64,000 nt of DNA from Candidatus Saccharimonadota bacterium. GTDB taxonomy: Bacteria > Patescibacteriota > Saccharimonadia > Saccharimonadales > Saccharimonadaceae. The stretch covers positions 271,049 through 335,048 of the forward strand of contig JAFUEB010000004.1 of the NCBI GenBank assembly GCA_017464135.1, read 5' to 3'. The notes below the pieces were generated by a model that worked only from the letters and a program-made list of their open reading frames with translations, did no database searches and had not been told where the DNA came from. A program made the position numbers and the translations under genes. Shown here piece after piece: positions 52,798-61,524 of the stretch (position 1 is the stretch's first letter; each line of letters starts with the position of its first letter).

Positions 52798-53570
52798 TGG
52801 ACTACATGCATAAATTTAATGAGAATCCGTTCCAGGATCTTTATTGGAATCTCGGCGAGCAAACAAAGGAAACGATTAATTTAATTGGTGGCAACTCGCA
52901 GAACTTCCGCATGAGTGTAAAAATAGCCGAATACATGACGAGCAAATACCATGTTAACGTAAAGGTAGTTTTGCCGGACGCTCTGAAGGGAAAACTCCCA
53001 CCATTCGATAATATAATATATATGCCATCTACGGATTCTGGTTCGTTTGACAATTCAGACCAATTCAAGGAACTGATTTCGGCCGCGGATTACAATTTAT
53101 TGATTGGCGAGTTCTCGAAAAATTCCATTACCGAAAAGGCAATTGCGAGCGCTTGTGATTCGAAAGGTAAAATCGTAATTACGCGTGACACAGTGGATTT
53201 ACTCGCCGGTTTTAAGCCTGAAAAGTCATTAATGAATGAGAACCTAATCGTATTCAGTTCGATGCCGCAACTCCAAAAGTTACTCCGTGCAGTTTACTAT
53301 CCAAAGGTGTTACTTTTGACCCAGTCTTTGATGCAAGTATCAGAGATTTTGCACAAATTTACGCTGAGTTTTCCAGTTGCAGTTATTACGCTCCATGATG
53401 GCCAAATTTTGGTTTCGAAGAATGGACTTACCCATATCATTCCGCTTAGTAAAACTGGCTACAGCCCACTTACAATTTGGAATGGGGAATTAGCCGCGAA
53501 GATTACCGTGATGAATCTTTTCAATCCGGATAATGTCCTAAATGCTACAACGGCGGCCTTATTTAGTTGA
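52797..53570 (+). CDS. Ribokinase-fold protein, degenerate NAD(P)HX dehydratase-like
   Basis: 257 residues. The order GGNSQNFRMSVKIAEY, a Rossmann-like strand set, KIVITRDTVDLLAG and LTIWNGELAAKITVMNLF recalls the ADP-dependent NAD(P)H-hydrate dehydratase (NnrD) family. The GxGD catalytic segment near the C-end is not recognisable (NGEL), so it may be inactive or have changed function. Starts at an ATG sharing one nt with the xthA stop. Its 3' end overlaps the convergent gene by 12 nt. Confidence 0.6.
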   Translation: MDYMHKFNENPFQDLYWNLGEQTKETINLIGGNSQNFRMSVKIAEYMTSKYHVNVKVVLPDALKGKLPPFDNIIYMPSTDSGSFDNSDQFKELISAADYNLLIGEFSKNSITEKAIASACDSKGKIVITRDTVDLLAGFKPEKSLMNENLIVFSSMPQLQKLLRAVYYPKVLLLTQSLMQVSEILHKFTLSFPVAVITLHDGQILVSKNGLTHIIPLSKTGYSPLTIWNGELAAKITVMNLFNPDNVLNATTAALFS

Positions 53571-54218
53571 TTTGTTTTTCTTTGATAGTTTCTTTTCGAT
53601 GTCGACAGCGTCGCGGGAAATGTTGTGACGGCGTTGCGCTAAGAAAATCCAAAGCGCGAGACAAATCGCACAGGCAATGACCGTAATGGTGATTTTAACT
53701 TCGAGTGGCCAGGACGAATCGTAAAGCGTGACTGTGGTTGCAGCGAAGATTAAAGCTAGGTAAATATTGCGTCGTGTTAAGATAATGGTTTTTGCAAGAT
53801 CGAAGTTTTTGACCATTAGAGAGTTCTTAGTAGCAGTATCTGGGTGGCCGAGAAACTTGCCGTAAATAATAAAATCTAGCATAGTGGCGAGAACGGAATA
53901 AACGATACCGACCGAAAGACCAAGTGCGAGATTAATTTTGTTTAGGAAGAAGAGACAAAGACCACCGGCGAGCATGATATCGGCCGCCATATCGTAGACG
54001 GCAGCGTATTTACGATACTTCGGGGCTTTACCTTTTGGAAATGGCCATTTCGAGGCGCAAGTTCCGTCAAAGGCGTCCGTTAGCTCGCCAATTACAAAGA
54101 GCGAGAAGGCAATACAATTTAGGTCTTTGGAATCGTTTGGAATTACAGCAATTACAATTAAAATAATCGCGAGAATAATCCTGGTGAAGGTCAGAATGTC
54201 GGCGAGATATTTTTTCAT
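53559..54218 (-). CDS. CDP-alcohol phosphatidyltransferase family protein
   Basis: 219 residues with five to six transmembrane helices. The family motif D-x2-D-G-x2-A-R-x8-G-x3-D-x3-D appears as TDAFDGTCASKWPFPKG with a later YDMAADI; the Arg is replaced by Ser and the spacing is longer. It would join a CDP-linked lipid and an alcohol to make a phospholipid headgroup. Overlaps the upstream glycosyltransferase by ATGA and the convergent gene by 12 nt. Confidence 0.8.
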   Translation of the reverse strand: MKKYLADILTFTRIILAIILIVIAVIPNDSKDLNCIAFSLFVIGELTDAFDGTCASKWPFPKGKAPKYRKYAAVYDMAADIMLAGGLCLFFLNKINLALGLSVGIVYSVLATMLDFIIYGKFLGHPDTATKNSLMVKNFDLAKTIILTRRNIYLALIFAATTVTLYDSSWPLEVKITITVIACAICLALWIFLAQRRHNISRDAVDIEKKLSKKNKSTK

Positions 54219-55459
54219 TTCCTTAACTCCTTAAAAATAGTTTCTAGTTGATCAATTTTATGCTTAATATCGAGTTCATCACGGTTTTTAATGAGAATTT
54301 CGCTCATTTTGGCGATACGTTCTGGATGCTCTAATAAATCATTGAGCGCCTTCGCCATTTCTTCTGGCGATGGACCGCCTGCGAGAACGTAACTATCCTT
54401 CGGTAGAATTTCTTCCATGTCTTTATCGACAAAGAACGACGGAATGCCAGCGGCTTCGGCTTCAATTAAAGTCATGCCAAAAGTATCGTAGTTATAAGAA
54501 ACTAAAACATCAAGGTGGGCTTTACTCATAGTTTTCCAAATCTCATCAAAGGGTTTTGGACCGTAAAATTTAACTTTGAGGTGATGTGCCTTCACGTACT
54601 TTTTGGCGCGCTCTAAATCTGGGCCAGGGCCATAGGCATCGAGGAAATAATTGGTCTTTTGATATTTAGTTTGCAAAATATCAAGCGCTTCGAGAAAGGC
54701 CATTGGTCTCTTTTCGCCGGAAATCCGAGAATGCCAAATAATGTTTAAAGTTTCGCCTGGATTTAGACTTCTTGGCTTCACATTAACCTTCACTTTTTCG
54801 GAAGATAAACCGTGATGAAGTGCAATGATCTTTTTCGTGACACCATAGTGCATGAGTTTCTTTTTGAAATGCTCGGACGGAGTAATGATGATGTTTGCGT
54901 AGTTCGCGTGGTTTACCATCATGGTCCACATTTTGGATTTAGCGATACTAGTTGCTAAGTAATTATCACGAGTGACCTTTTTTGCGTGCGGTAGGTACCA
55001 GGAATGAAAACGATTTAGGTTTCTTGCCACAAAAGTACGAAGGCCTTTTGGAATCAGATTTTCTTCGCCCATGTCTTCACGACCGTGCATCACTTGCACG
55101 GCTGGAATATGAAGTTTTTTCGCAAGTCTAAGTCCGGCAATGGAGCAACCAGCCTCGTAATGAACGTAAAAAATATCATAATCTTTAATTTCAGGATGAT
55201 TTTTTAAGAGCCAACGTTCCACGATTTTTGGGCGACGCGCAATCGGTGTCGCGCCAAGGCCAAAATGCTTGCAACTTGGCACCGGAAAAATGTTTTTCTT
55301 GGCGAGTTCGGCGATTTCGGTGTCAGTATGTGGATAAGCACTCGAAAAAACTTCTACGGTGTGGCCACGTTTTTCGAGTTCGGCTTTTTCGATGTTAATG
55401 ACGGAGACAATGCCGCCGGTAAGATCAAGGTAGCAATCAGAAAAAATCGCAATTTTCAT
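54215..55459 (-). CDS. GT4-family glycosyltransferase
   Basis: 414 residues, GT-B fold. N-domain IAIFSDCYLDLTGGIVSVINIEKAELEKRGHTVEVFSS, YVHYEAGCSIAGLRLAKKLHIPAVQVMHG; C-domain IWHSRISGEKRPMAFLEAL, DAYGPGPDLERAKKYV, and the E-x7-E motif as TFGMTLIEAEAAGIPSF. Closest in style to monoglycosyl-diacylglycerol synthases. With the CDP-alcohol transferase it forms a two-gene envelope lipid operon. A TATGAT -10 (55466-55471) ends 6 nt before the ATG: leaderless. Confidence 0.9.
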   Translation of the reverse strand: MKIAIFSDCYLDLTGGIVSVINIEKAELEKRGHTVEVFSSAYPHTDTEIAELAKKNIFPVPSCKHFGLGATPIARRPKIVERWLLKNHPEIKDYDIFYVHYEAGCSIAGLRLAKKLHIPAVQVMHGREDMGEENLIPKGLRTFVARNLNRFHSWYLPHAKKVTRDNYLATSIAKSKMWTMMVNHANYANIIITPSEHFKKKLMHYGVTKKIIALHHGLSSEKVKVNVKPRSLNPGETLNIIWHSRISGEKRPMAFLEALDILQTKYQKTNYFLDAYGPGPDLERAKKYVKAHHLKVKFYGPKPFDEIWKTMSKAHLDVLVSYNYDTFGMTLIEAEAAGIPSFFVDKDMEEILPKDSYVLAGGPSPEEMAKALNDLLEHPERIAKMSEILIKNRDELDIKHKIDQLETIFKELRK

Positions 55460-55465
55460 AGTTTT

Positions 55466-55488
55466 ATCATATCACATCTTGGTATAAT
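55466..55488. promoter_or_regulatory. Divergent leaderless promoter pair, GT4 / ydcF
   Basis: Minus -10 TATGAT (55466-55471, TGA before it) and plus -10 TATAAT (55483-55488, TGG before it). Start codons are 35 nt apart. Both -35 positions read AGTTTT and directly abut the opposite start codon. Confidence 0.7.
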
Positions 55489-55494
55489 AGTTTT

Positions 55495-56136
55495 ATGAAC
55501 GCGCGAATTCTAGCCGATGCGAAAATCATTTATGATTATCTTTCTGGACACATTCAGCCGACCGAAAAAGCGGATTTTTTGTTGGTGCTGGGTAGCCACG
55601 ATTTGATGGTGCCGGTCTTAGCATCCGAATTATTTACCGAAAAAATGGCGCCACTCATCGTTTGTAGCGGTGGGTTTGGCAAAATCACGCGTGAAATTTG
55701 GAATGAAGAAGAGGGTAAAGTTTTTGCGAAAAAATGCATTGAAATGGGCGTGCCAAAGGAAAAGATTTTGATTGAGAAAAATGCCACGAATACGGGCGAG
55801 AATTTTACTCTGACGAGAGCCTTACTTGAAAAAGAGGGAATCAAAGTCAATTCCGGAATTATCATTTGTAAGCCATACATGGCGAAGCGTGCACTCGCCA
55901 CGGCAAGAAAACAATGGCCGGAAGTGGAGTGGCGCGTCGCAGTGAAAAAGATTCCGCTCGAAGAATACATTTCGGACGAAGATCTGGAGCGCGAGATTAA
56001 TGTGATGGTCGGTGATATGCAGAGAATGAAAACCTATGCCGAAGCCGGCTTCCAAGTTCCTGTCGATATTCCGGATGATGTTTGGGATGCGTATAAAAGG
56101 CTGGTAAGAGCTGGATATACTGAATACGTACAATAA
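55495..56136 (+). CDS. ydcF-like: YdcF/DUF218-like protein
   Basis: 213 residues. LLVLGSHDLMVPVLASELF, LIVCSGGFGKITREIW, EGKVFAKKCIEMGVPKEKILIEKNATNTGENF and IIICKPYMAKRALATARKQWP are DUF218 signatures (SGG, E-x-A-x-N-T-x-E-N). No membrane segment, like E. coli YdcF, which binds S-adenosylmethionine. Function unsettled. TATAAT ends 6 nt before the ATG: leaderless. Confidence 0.88.
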   Translation: MNARILADAKIIYDYLSGHIQPTEKADFLLVLGSHDLMVPVLASELFTEKMAPLIVCSGGFGKITREIWNEEEGKVFAKKCIEMGVPKEKILIEKNATNTGENFTLTRALLEKEGIKVNSGIIICKPYMAKRALATARKQWPEVEWRVAVKKIPLEEYISDEDLEREINVMVGDMQRMKTYAEAGFQVPVDIPDDVWDAYKRLVRAGYTEYVQ

Positions 56137-56137
56137 A

Positions 56138-56164
56138 AAAGACGACCAACTGGTCGTTTTTTTG
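56138..56164. terminator. Bidirectional terminator, ydcF / tRNA-Leu
   Basis: ACGACCA-AC-TGGTCGT between AAAAAAG and TTTTTTT. Confidence 0.9.
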
Positions 56165-56213
56165 GTGGGCGGGAAGGGAAGAAGGATGTCGCTTCGCTCC
56201 ATTCGAACCCTTG

Positions 56214-56300
56214 TGGTGGGCGAGGGGGGAATCGAACCCCCACGGTATTACTACCACCAGATTTTGAGTCTAGCGCGTCTACCAGTTCCGCCACTCGCCC
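56214..56300 (-). tRNA. tRNA-Leu (anticodon CAA)
   Basis: 87 nt including encoded CCA (56214-56216). Acceptor GGGCGAG/CTCGCCC, D-arm GGCGGAACTGGTAGACGC, anticodon stem CUAGA/UCUGG with loop CUCAAAA (anticodon CAA, reads UUG), a class II long variable arm GGUGGUAGUAAUACC and T-arm GGGGGTTCGATTCCCCC. A TGTTAAAAT -10 (56310-56315) precedes it on the minus strand. Confidence 0.97.
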
Positions 56301-56348
56301 TTAGTGATTATTTTAACACATTTTGGGTATTTATGCTATAATTTTACT

Positions 56349-57488
56349 ATGAATCCAGATACCGGTGGGCAGTCTTCGAGTGACCTCAGCAGGCAAGCAG
56401 CTGCACAACTCGCCAGAAAGAAAGTTTTGGCGGCTTATACTGCGCAGGCCCAGAAAAAAGCCGAGGAAGCCAATGCTTTAAAGGCGCAGCCGGGTCAACA
56501 TTTGAAGGACCAACCGGTTCCACAAAAAATTAATTCTGAATCTTGGAAAAAATATCACTCCGCTTGGCAAGACTATTATCAGAAGTATTACAGCCAGTAC
56601 TATTCAAACGCCGCGCGTGACTATATCGCAAAAGAAAAGCTTCGCGAGGCCCGTGATAAAGCCGAAGAAGAAGAGATTTTGTCTAAAAGCAAGGCGAGCG
56701 AAAAAGATAGCAGCCTTCGCATTAAGATCCGTAAGAAAGCAACCGAAAATGCGAAAAAAACACGTCGCATGCGCAAGTTTATCCCATTATTTGCTGGTCT
56801 CACCGTTGCGCTCGTGATTTTGTTCTTACAATACAACCGTCTGATTTTTGCGCCAATTATGGCCTATATGTCGCCAGGGAACGTACCCGCTTCGGAAATC
56901 GAAGCACTTGACCCAACGATTACGCAAACCGTTTCGGCCGATCCAAGGTTGATTATCCCTAAGCTAAATGTGGATGTGCCAGTACGTTATAATGTGCCAC
57001 TTTCTGGCATTATGCAGGCGATGAATAATGGCGTGGCTCACTATCGTATTGCTGGTGCGAGTGCCTATCCAGGCGAAATTGGTAACTTCATCTTGACTGG
57101 CCACTCCGCGGGCGATGTTTATAGCTCGAACCCATATAAATACATTTTCTCCGGCCTTGAAAGACTTGAAGACGGTGATTTGATTTATGTAAATTACAAT
57201 TCCGTGCGTTACACTTACCGTGTAACTAAAAAGGAAGTGGTTGAGCCGACTAATGTAGCGGCGCTCGTGGTACAAACCGATAAGCCACTCATTACACTCG
57301 TCACTTGTACACCACTTGGTACTTCGAGATATCGTTTACTCGTGACCGGTGAGCAGATTTCGCCAAGCTACGAAGGTGCCAGCCAAGGATCCGGTCAAGA
57401 TATCCCAGCTATCGACGAGAGCACGGCACTGCCATCCAACGAACCATCCTTCTTTGAAGGATTGTGGAATTGGTTTACTGGACAATAA
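56349..57488 (+). CDS. srt: Sortase
   Basis: 379 residues from ATG 56349. A long Gln/Lys/Ala-rich cytosolic region (1-150) with SWKKYHSAWQDYYQKYYSQYYS, one transmembrane helix (about 155-175), then the sortase barrel: PKLNVDVPVRYN, NFILTGHSAGDVYSS with catalytic His, TLVTCTPLGTSRYRLLV with catalytic Cys (TLxTC) and Arg. Joins sorting-signal proteins to the wall or to each other; the VPDTG protein at 7123 is a candidate substrate. The 150-residue cytosolic extension is unusual. TGCTATAAT ends 6 nt before the ATG: leaderless. Confidence 0.93.
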   Translation: MNPDTGGQSSSDLSRQAAAQLARKKVLAAYTAQAQKKAEEANALKAQPGQHLKDQPVPQKINSESWKKYHSAWQDYYQKYYSQYYSNAARDYIAKEKLREARDKAEEEEILSKSKASEKDSSLRIKIRKKATENAKKTRRMRKFIPLFAGLTVALVILFLQYNRLIFAPIMAYMSPGNVPASEIEALDPTITQTVSADPRLIIPKLNVDVPVRYNVPLSGIMQAMNNGVAHYRIAGASAYPGEIGNFILTGHSAGDVYSSNPYKYIFSGLERLEDGDLIYVNYNSVRYTYRVTKKEVVEPTNVAALVVQTDKPLITLVTCTPLGTSRYRLLVTGEQISPSYEGASQGSGQDIPAIDESTALPSNEPSFFEGLWNWFTGQ

Positions 57489-58874
57489 TTATCTAGGAAT
57501 TAACCATTCACGCACTAAACCATTATTGTTGAAGTAATACATCCAACGATTATTGGTAATGGTGACTGGGAAATGCGCAGAAACGTTCGTAGAAATTGAA
57601 CGGCGGTTTAAACCATCATAATCGTAGACAATGAGCTCGTTATTCTTAACAGTGTAAATCATATAGTTTGTGATCCAACCGAATTTTTCAGATTCTGGCG
57701 ACCATTCTTTGAGCGCCAAAGCCTCCATATCAAAGGTAGCAAGTTGGTTGCCATTTCTTAAGAAGATGAAATCACCATCATGGCCGATTTTGTAGTAGTT
57801 CGGAGCAAAACTAAGATCGACGCGGGCGACTTCGGTGAGATCGTCTTTTTTGTAGACAATCACTTCGAGATCGCGAATCACAGTAATGTATTTGTCCTCA
57901 TAAAACTTGCTAAGGAGGAGCGTGGCTGGGGCCTCGAGTTCTTCGATTGGCGTGGCTTTTTCGTCGCCGAGTTTTAAGAGATTAATCTTTTCTTCCGTAG
58001 AATAAATGATTTCGTTGTCGTAATAATCGTAATGGATGACGCCGCTTGCTAAAATCGCGGAGATTTGGCGCGATTCGACATCAACTTTATGGAGGTTGCC
58101 ATTACGCATCGCAAGTAGGTTCGATGCAGAGCTATCAAGAATGCGAACATCTTCGAAATTTGAAGCAAATTCGCGCGTGAGATTCACGCTTTTTGTGGCA
58201 TTACGAACATTTAACAGCACCCATTCGATATTCTCGCCATTTTTAACTTTAAAAAGAATGTGTTCGTTGGCATTATCCCATTCGGTAGCCAAGATTTCAC
58301 CTGTAAACAAGCCTGACGTGGCACCAGTAGCGAGGCTAACGCTAGAAAAGGCTTTCGAAATATCAACCGAAATTGGTTTGATTGTAGTGCTATCCAGATT
58401 AATTAACGTCCAATTGGTAGTCTTGTTGATTAAAAGAATTAAGTTGCGATTCGGCGAAACGGTCGCAAAAGTCGTGCCAGTGGCATCGTAAACATCTTCT
58501 TTTTCGCGCTCTTGTCTAAACAAATACGGATAATTCAAACGATAAAGTAGGCCTTCGCGAATCGTAACGGTCTTAGTCCAGGTGTCATAACCTTCTTTGG
58601 ATAGCAAAACAGTGTGTTCGCCACTACTCAAAATCTTACTGGAATTTGTGTGTTGAAAACGAAGTAATTCGTCGTCAATTGTGATATTTAAACCGGTCGG
58701 GATGGAATTGATTTGAAGCATGCCTTGACGTTCAACTTTGAGATCGCCATTAATCCAATAACCGGATACCACAAAACCGAGAACCACCACCATACTTACA
58801 ACGGCCAGAAACATAACAAATTCAGAAACAATGATGCGAAGGCTCTGACGCTTGGCGCGCTTTTCGTAATCCAT
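57489..58874 (-). CDS. Membrane-anchored PEGA-domain protein with propeller-like ectodomain
   Basis: 461 residues from ATG 58874. One transmembrane helix (about 12-40), then a PEGA domain (MLQINSIPTGLNITIDDELLRFQHTNSS, LSKEGYDTWTKTVTIREG; 52-110), then about 340 residues of short repeated strands (FATVSPNRNLILLINKTTNWTLINLD, ILFKVKNGENIEWVLLNV, YMIYTVKNNELIVYDYDGLNRR) that look like a beta-propeller. Outside-facing; PEGA domains bind surface layers or glycans. TGGTATAAT ends 6 nt before the ATG: leaderless. Convergent with the sortase gene, stop codons adjacent. Confidence 0.86.
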   Translation of the reverse strand: MDYEKRAKRQSLRIIVSEFVMFLAVVSMVVVLGFVVSGYWINGDLKVERQGMLQINSIPTGLNITIDDELLRFQHTNSSKILSSGEHTVLLSKEGYDTWTKTVTIREGLLYRLNYPYLFRQEREKEDVYDATGTTFATVSPNRNLILLINKTTNWTLINLDSTTIKPISVDISKAFSSVSLATGATSGLFTGEILATEWDNANEHILFKVKNGENIEWVLLNVRNATKSVNLTREFASNFEDVRILDSSASNLLAMRNGNLHKVDVESRQISAILASGVIHYDYYDNEIIYSTEEKINLLKLGDEKATPIEELEAPATLLLSKFYEDKYITVIRDLEVIVYKKDDLTEVARVDLSFAPNYYKIGHDGDFIFLRNGNQLATFDMEALALKEWSPESEKFGWITNYMIYTVKNNELIVYDYDGLNRRSISTNVSAHFPVTITNNRWMYYFNNNGLVREWLIPR

Positions 58875-58968
58875 GTATATATTATACCATAAACAAAATT
58901 TCGTTTTTAGCACTTGCAATTTGCATAATTGTTATGTATGATTATTTTAGGAACTTAAGCGAGGTATT

Positions 58969-60018
58969 ATGACCAACTCAAACCAACAATCAAGTGCGGC
59001 ATCAGCATCTAGGAAACCTAGAGCTTCTACCACGATTGACCGAAAAAGAGTTGCCCGCCCGGTGAGAGATGGTTCGATTATTTCAAGAACTTCAGAGATG
59101 GTGGTAAATCGTTCTTCGAGCCAGCCACAGGCAAGGCAGATCTCCGTCAAGCAAACAAGCCAGACTCAGTCGAGTCGACCACAATACAGTCAAGAAGCCC
59201 AGATGAGCCAACAGCAGATGCAGCAATCACAGCAAAAGCAACAATCACAGACTCAGCAGCAGATGCAGACTCAACAAATGCAATCCCAGCAGATGCAGAA
59301 ATCACAGGCCGAGATGACTCAACAGCAACAAATGCAAGCTCGCAGGATGCAGGTTGAACAAATTCAGCAGCAAAGACAGCGTCATTTGATGCAGATTGCG
59401 ACCCAGAGAATGCAACAAAGAATGGCCGCTAAGAAAGAGCAGCCAGTAGTACAAAAGGAAACTGCTCAGCAAATGAAAGAGACTGCGATTGAAAAAGCAC
59501 TCTCAACGGCTTCTAGAACTAGAAAACAAGAAAGAGAATCAGTCAGAATTCATTTTGGCTTTAAGCGAGTACTTCTCGCAATGGCTTGTGCCGCCGTTTG
59601 TGTGTTCGCAATCGTTTATTTCGTAAATCTAAACGCGCCAAACATTTCACTTAAAGTGGCCGCTATGCAATCTGGTATTGAGGCTACGTATCCAACATTC
59701 GTACCACGCGAATACAGCATCTCCAACATCACTTCCGAAGACGGAAAAGTTACTATGGTCTTTAAACATAGTGAAGACGAAGCAAAGGGCTTTATTTTGG
59801 TTGAAGAAAAATCTTCTTGGGATTCCAATGCCTTGCTCAATAACTTTGTGCGTTATGAATATGGTGATGATTATACTTCCGTGCGCGAGCAAGGCCTTAC
59901 GATTTACATCAGCTCGTCGGATGCAGCTTGGGTGAATGGTGGAATTGTTTACAAGATCAAAGCTCCAGTTAATACATTGACCAAAAAACAGATTAAGTCA
60001 ATTGCTGTGTCACTCTAA
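58969..60018 (+). CDS. Gln/Met-rich membrane protein with DUF4367-like ectodomain
   Basis: 349 residues. Residues 1-55 are Ser/Arg/Lys-rich, 56-165 are almost only Gln, Met, Ser and Lys (repeats of QMQ, QQM), 195-222 is one transmembrane helix (RVLLAMACAAVCVFAIVYFV) and the outer part has the DUF4367-like pattern YPTFVPREYSISNITSEDGKVTMVF and SSDAAWVNGGIVYKIKAP. So the low-complexity, prion-like segment is cytosolic. Function unknown; DUF4367 proteins often sense or hold surface factors. GCGAGGT before the ATG gives a weak ribosome site. Confidence 0.82.
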   Translation: MTNSNQQSSAASASRKPRASTTIDRKRVARPVRDGSIISRTSEMVVNRSSSQPQARQISVKQTSQTQSSRPQYSQEAQMSQQQMQQSQQKQQSQTQQQMQTQQMQSQQMQKSQAEMTQQQQMQARRMQVEQIQQQRQRHLMQIATQRMQQRMAAKKEQPVVQKETAQQMKETAIEKALSTASRTRKQERESVRIHFGFKRVLLAMACAAVCVFAIVYFVNLNAPNISLKVAAMQSGIEATYPTFVPREYSISNITSEDGKVTMVFKHSEDEAKGFILVEEKSSWDSNALLNNFVRYEYGDDYTSVREQGLTIYISSSDAAWVNGGIVYKIKAPVNTLTKKQIKSIAVSL

Positions 60019-60036
60019 AAGTGATATAATATATCT

Positions 60037-61479
60037 ATGGAAAAAGCTACTACTCGTTTTGCACCCAGCCCAACTGGCTATATTCATATTGGTAATGTTC
60101 GCTCAGCGATTTACCCTTATCTCGTCGCTCGCCAGTCCGGCGGGAAGATGATTTTGAGAATTGAAGATACCGACCGCGAGCGTTATGTGGAAGGTGCAAC
60201 CGAGCTCATCGAAGATACTTTGAAGTGGCTTGGGCTTGATTGGGATGAAGGCCCAATCGTAGGAGGTCCAAGTGAGCCCTATTTCCAGAGTGAGCGCCTC
60301 GATATCTACATGAAATGGGTTCAGAAACTCCTAGATTCTGGCCGTGCTTATGCCGATCCAACACCAGCCGAGAAGATTGATGAATATCGTAAGAAATGTG
60401 AGCAAGAAAAAGTGCCATTTCTTTACCGTAATTTCCGTCCGGAAAACCCACCAAAGTGGGAACCAGGTATGCCGATTCGTTTCAAAACTGAACCAAAGGA
60501 ATACAGTTGGACAGACGCCGTAATGGGCGACATGCACACCGGACCGGAAGTTCTCGATGATATTATTCTGATTAAAAAAGATGGTTATCCGACTTATAAT
60601 TTCGCGCACATTGTGGATGATGCCGAAATGGGCGTGACGCACGTGATGCGTGGCGTGGAATATCTTTCAAGTACGCCGAATTATTTAGCACTTTACGAAG
60701 CGTTCGGTTTGGAGCGTCCAGTACTCGTATCGCTGCCACATATTCTCGCGCCAACGGGGAACAAAAAGCTCGGTAAACGCGACGGCGCGAAGTCGGCGAC
60801 GGAATACCGTGATGATGGCGTGCTGCCAGAAGCGATGCTAAACTACCTTGCCTGCCTGGGTTGGAATGACGGCACGGAACAAGAAATCTACACAAAGGAA
60901 GAACTGATTAAAAACTTTTCGCTCGACCGCATCCAGAATTCTGGTGCGCGCTATGATGAAACAAAATTACTCTGGATGAACGGCCAGTGGATTCGTCGCA
61001 TCTTTGATGAACAGGGCGCAAGAGCTTTATATGACCGCACGACCCACTTCTGGCCAGCCGAAGCCGAGGAATTCCCGGAAGAATACCGCGTAAAAGTACT
61101 CTCGATTATTTATGACCGTTTGAAAGTTTTGTCTGATCTAAAAACCATGACGACTTATTTCTTCAAGGATCCGGAAGTTGGTGTGAAGATGATTGTCGAG
61201 AACAAATTCCTTAAAAAAATGTCCGAAGCGGAACTCGAAGATTTATTAAAGACTTCGATTCGTGAACTCACGGCACTTGAAGATTGGAATGCGGATAGTT
61301 TGCAAGAAGTACTAAACAACTTGCTCGAAAAGACCGGCAAAAAACCAGCCGAACTCTTCTCGCTGATTAGAATTGCTTTATCGTTTGCACCATTTAGCCC
61401 AGCACTCAACCTCACGCTTGATACGCTCGGCCGCGAGACTTCACTTGCTCGCCTCAACCGTGCCGCGGCGGCGATTTAG
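60037..61479 (+). CDS. gltX: Glutamyl-tRNA synthetase
   Basis: 480 residues. RFAPSPTGYIHIGNVRSAI (HIGN replaces HIGH), ILRIEDTDRERYVEGA, YNFAHIVDDAEMGVTHVMRG, KLGKRDG (KMSKS-like) and an all-helical C-terminal anticodon domain. With GatCAB in the same window it probably charges both tRNA-Glu and tRNA-Gln (non-discriminating), by inference. TGATATAAT (60025-60030) ends 6 nt before the ATG: leaderless. The tRNA-Glu(CUC) gene is 1.4 kb downstream. Confidence 0.96.
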   Translation: MEKATTRFAPSPTGYIHIGNVRSAIYPYLVARQSGGKMILRIEDTDRERYVEGATELIEDTLKWLGLDWDEGPIVGGPSEPYFQSERLDIYMKWVQKLLDSGRAYADPTPAEKIDEYRKKCEQEKVPFLYRNFRPENPPKWEPGMPIRFKTEPKEYSWTDAVMGDMHTGPEVLDDIILIKKDGYPTYNFAHIVDDAEMGVTHVMRGVEYLSSTPNYLALYEAFGLERPVLVSLPHILAPTGNKKLGKRDGAKSATEYRDDGVLPEAMLNYLACLGWNDGTEQEIYTKEELIKNFSLDRIQNSGARYDETKLLWMNGQWIRRIFDEQGARALYDRTTHFWPAEAEEFPEEYRVKVLSIIYDRLKVLSDLKTMTTYFFKDPEVGVKMIVENKFLKKMSEAELEDLLKTSIRELTALEDWNADSLQEVLNNLLEKTGKKPAELFSLIRIALSFAPFSPALNLTLDTLGRETSLARLNRAAAAI

Positions 61480-61524
61480 ATTCGCTCTTGAAGCATAAGC
61501 TTGATATGTGCTAAAATGAAGTTA

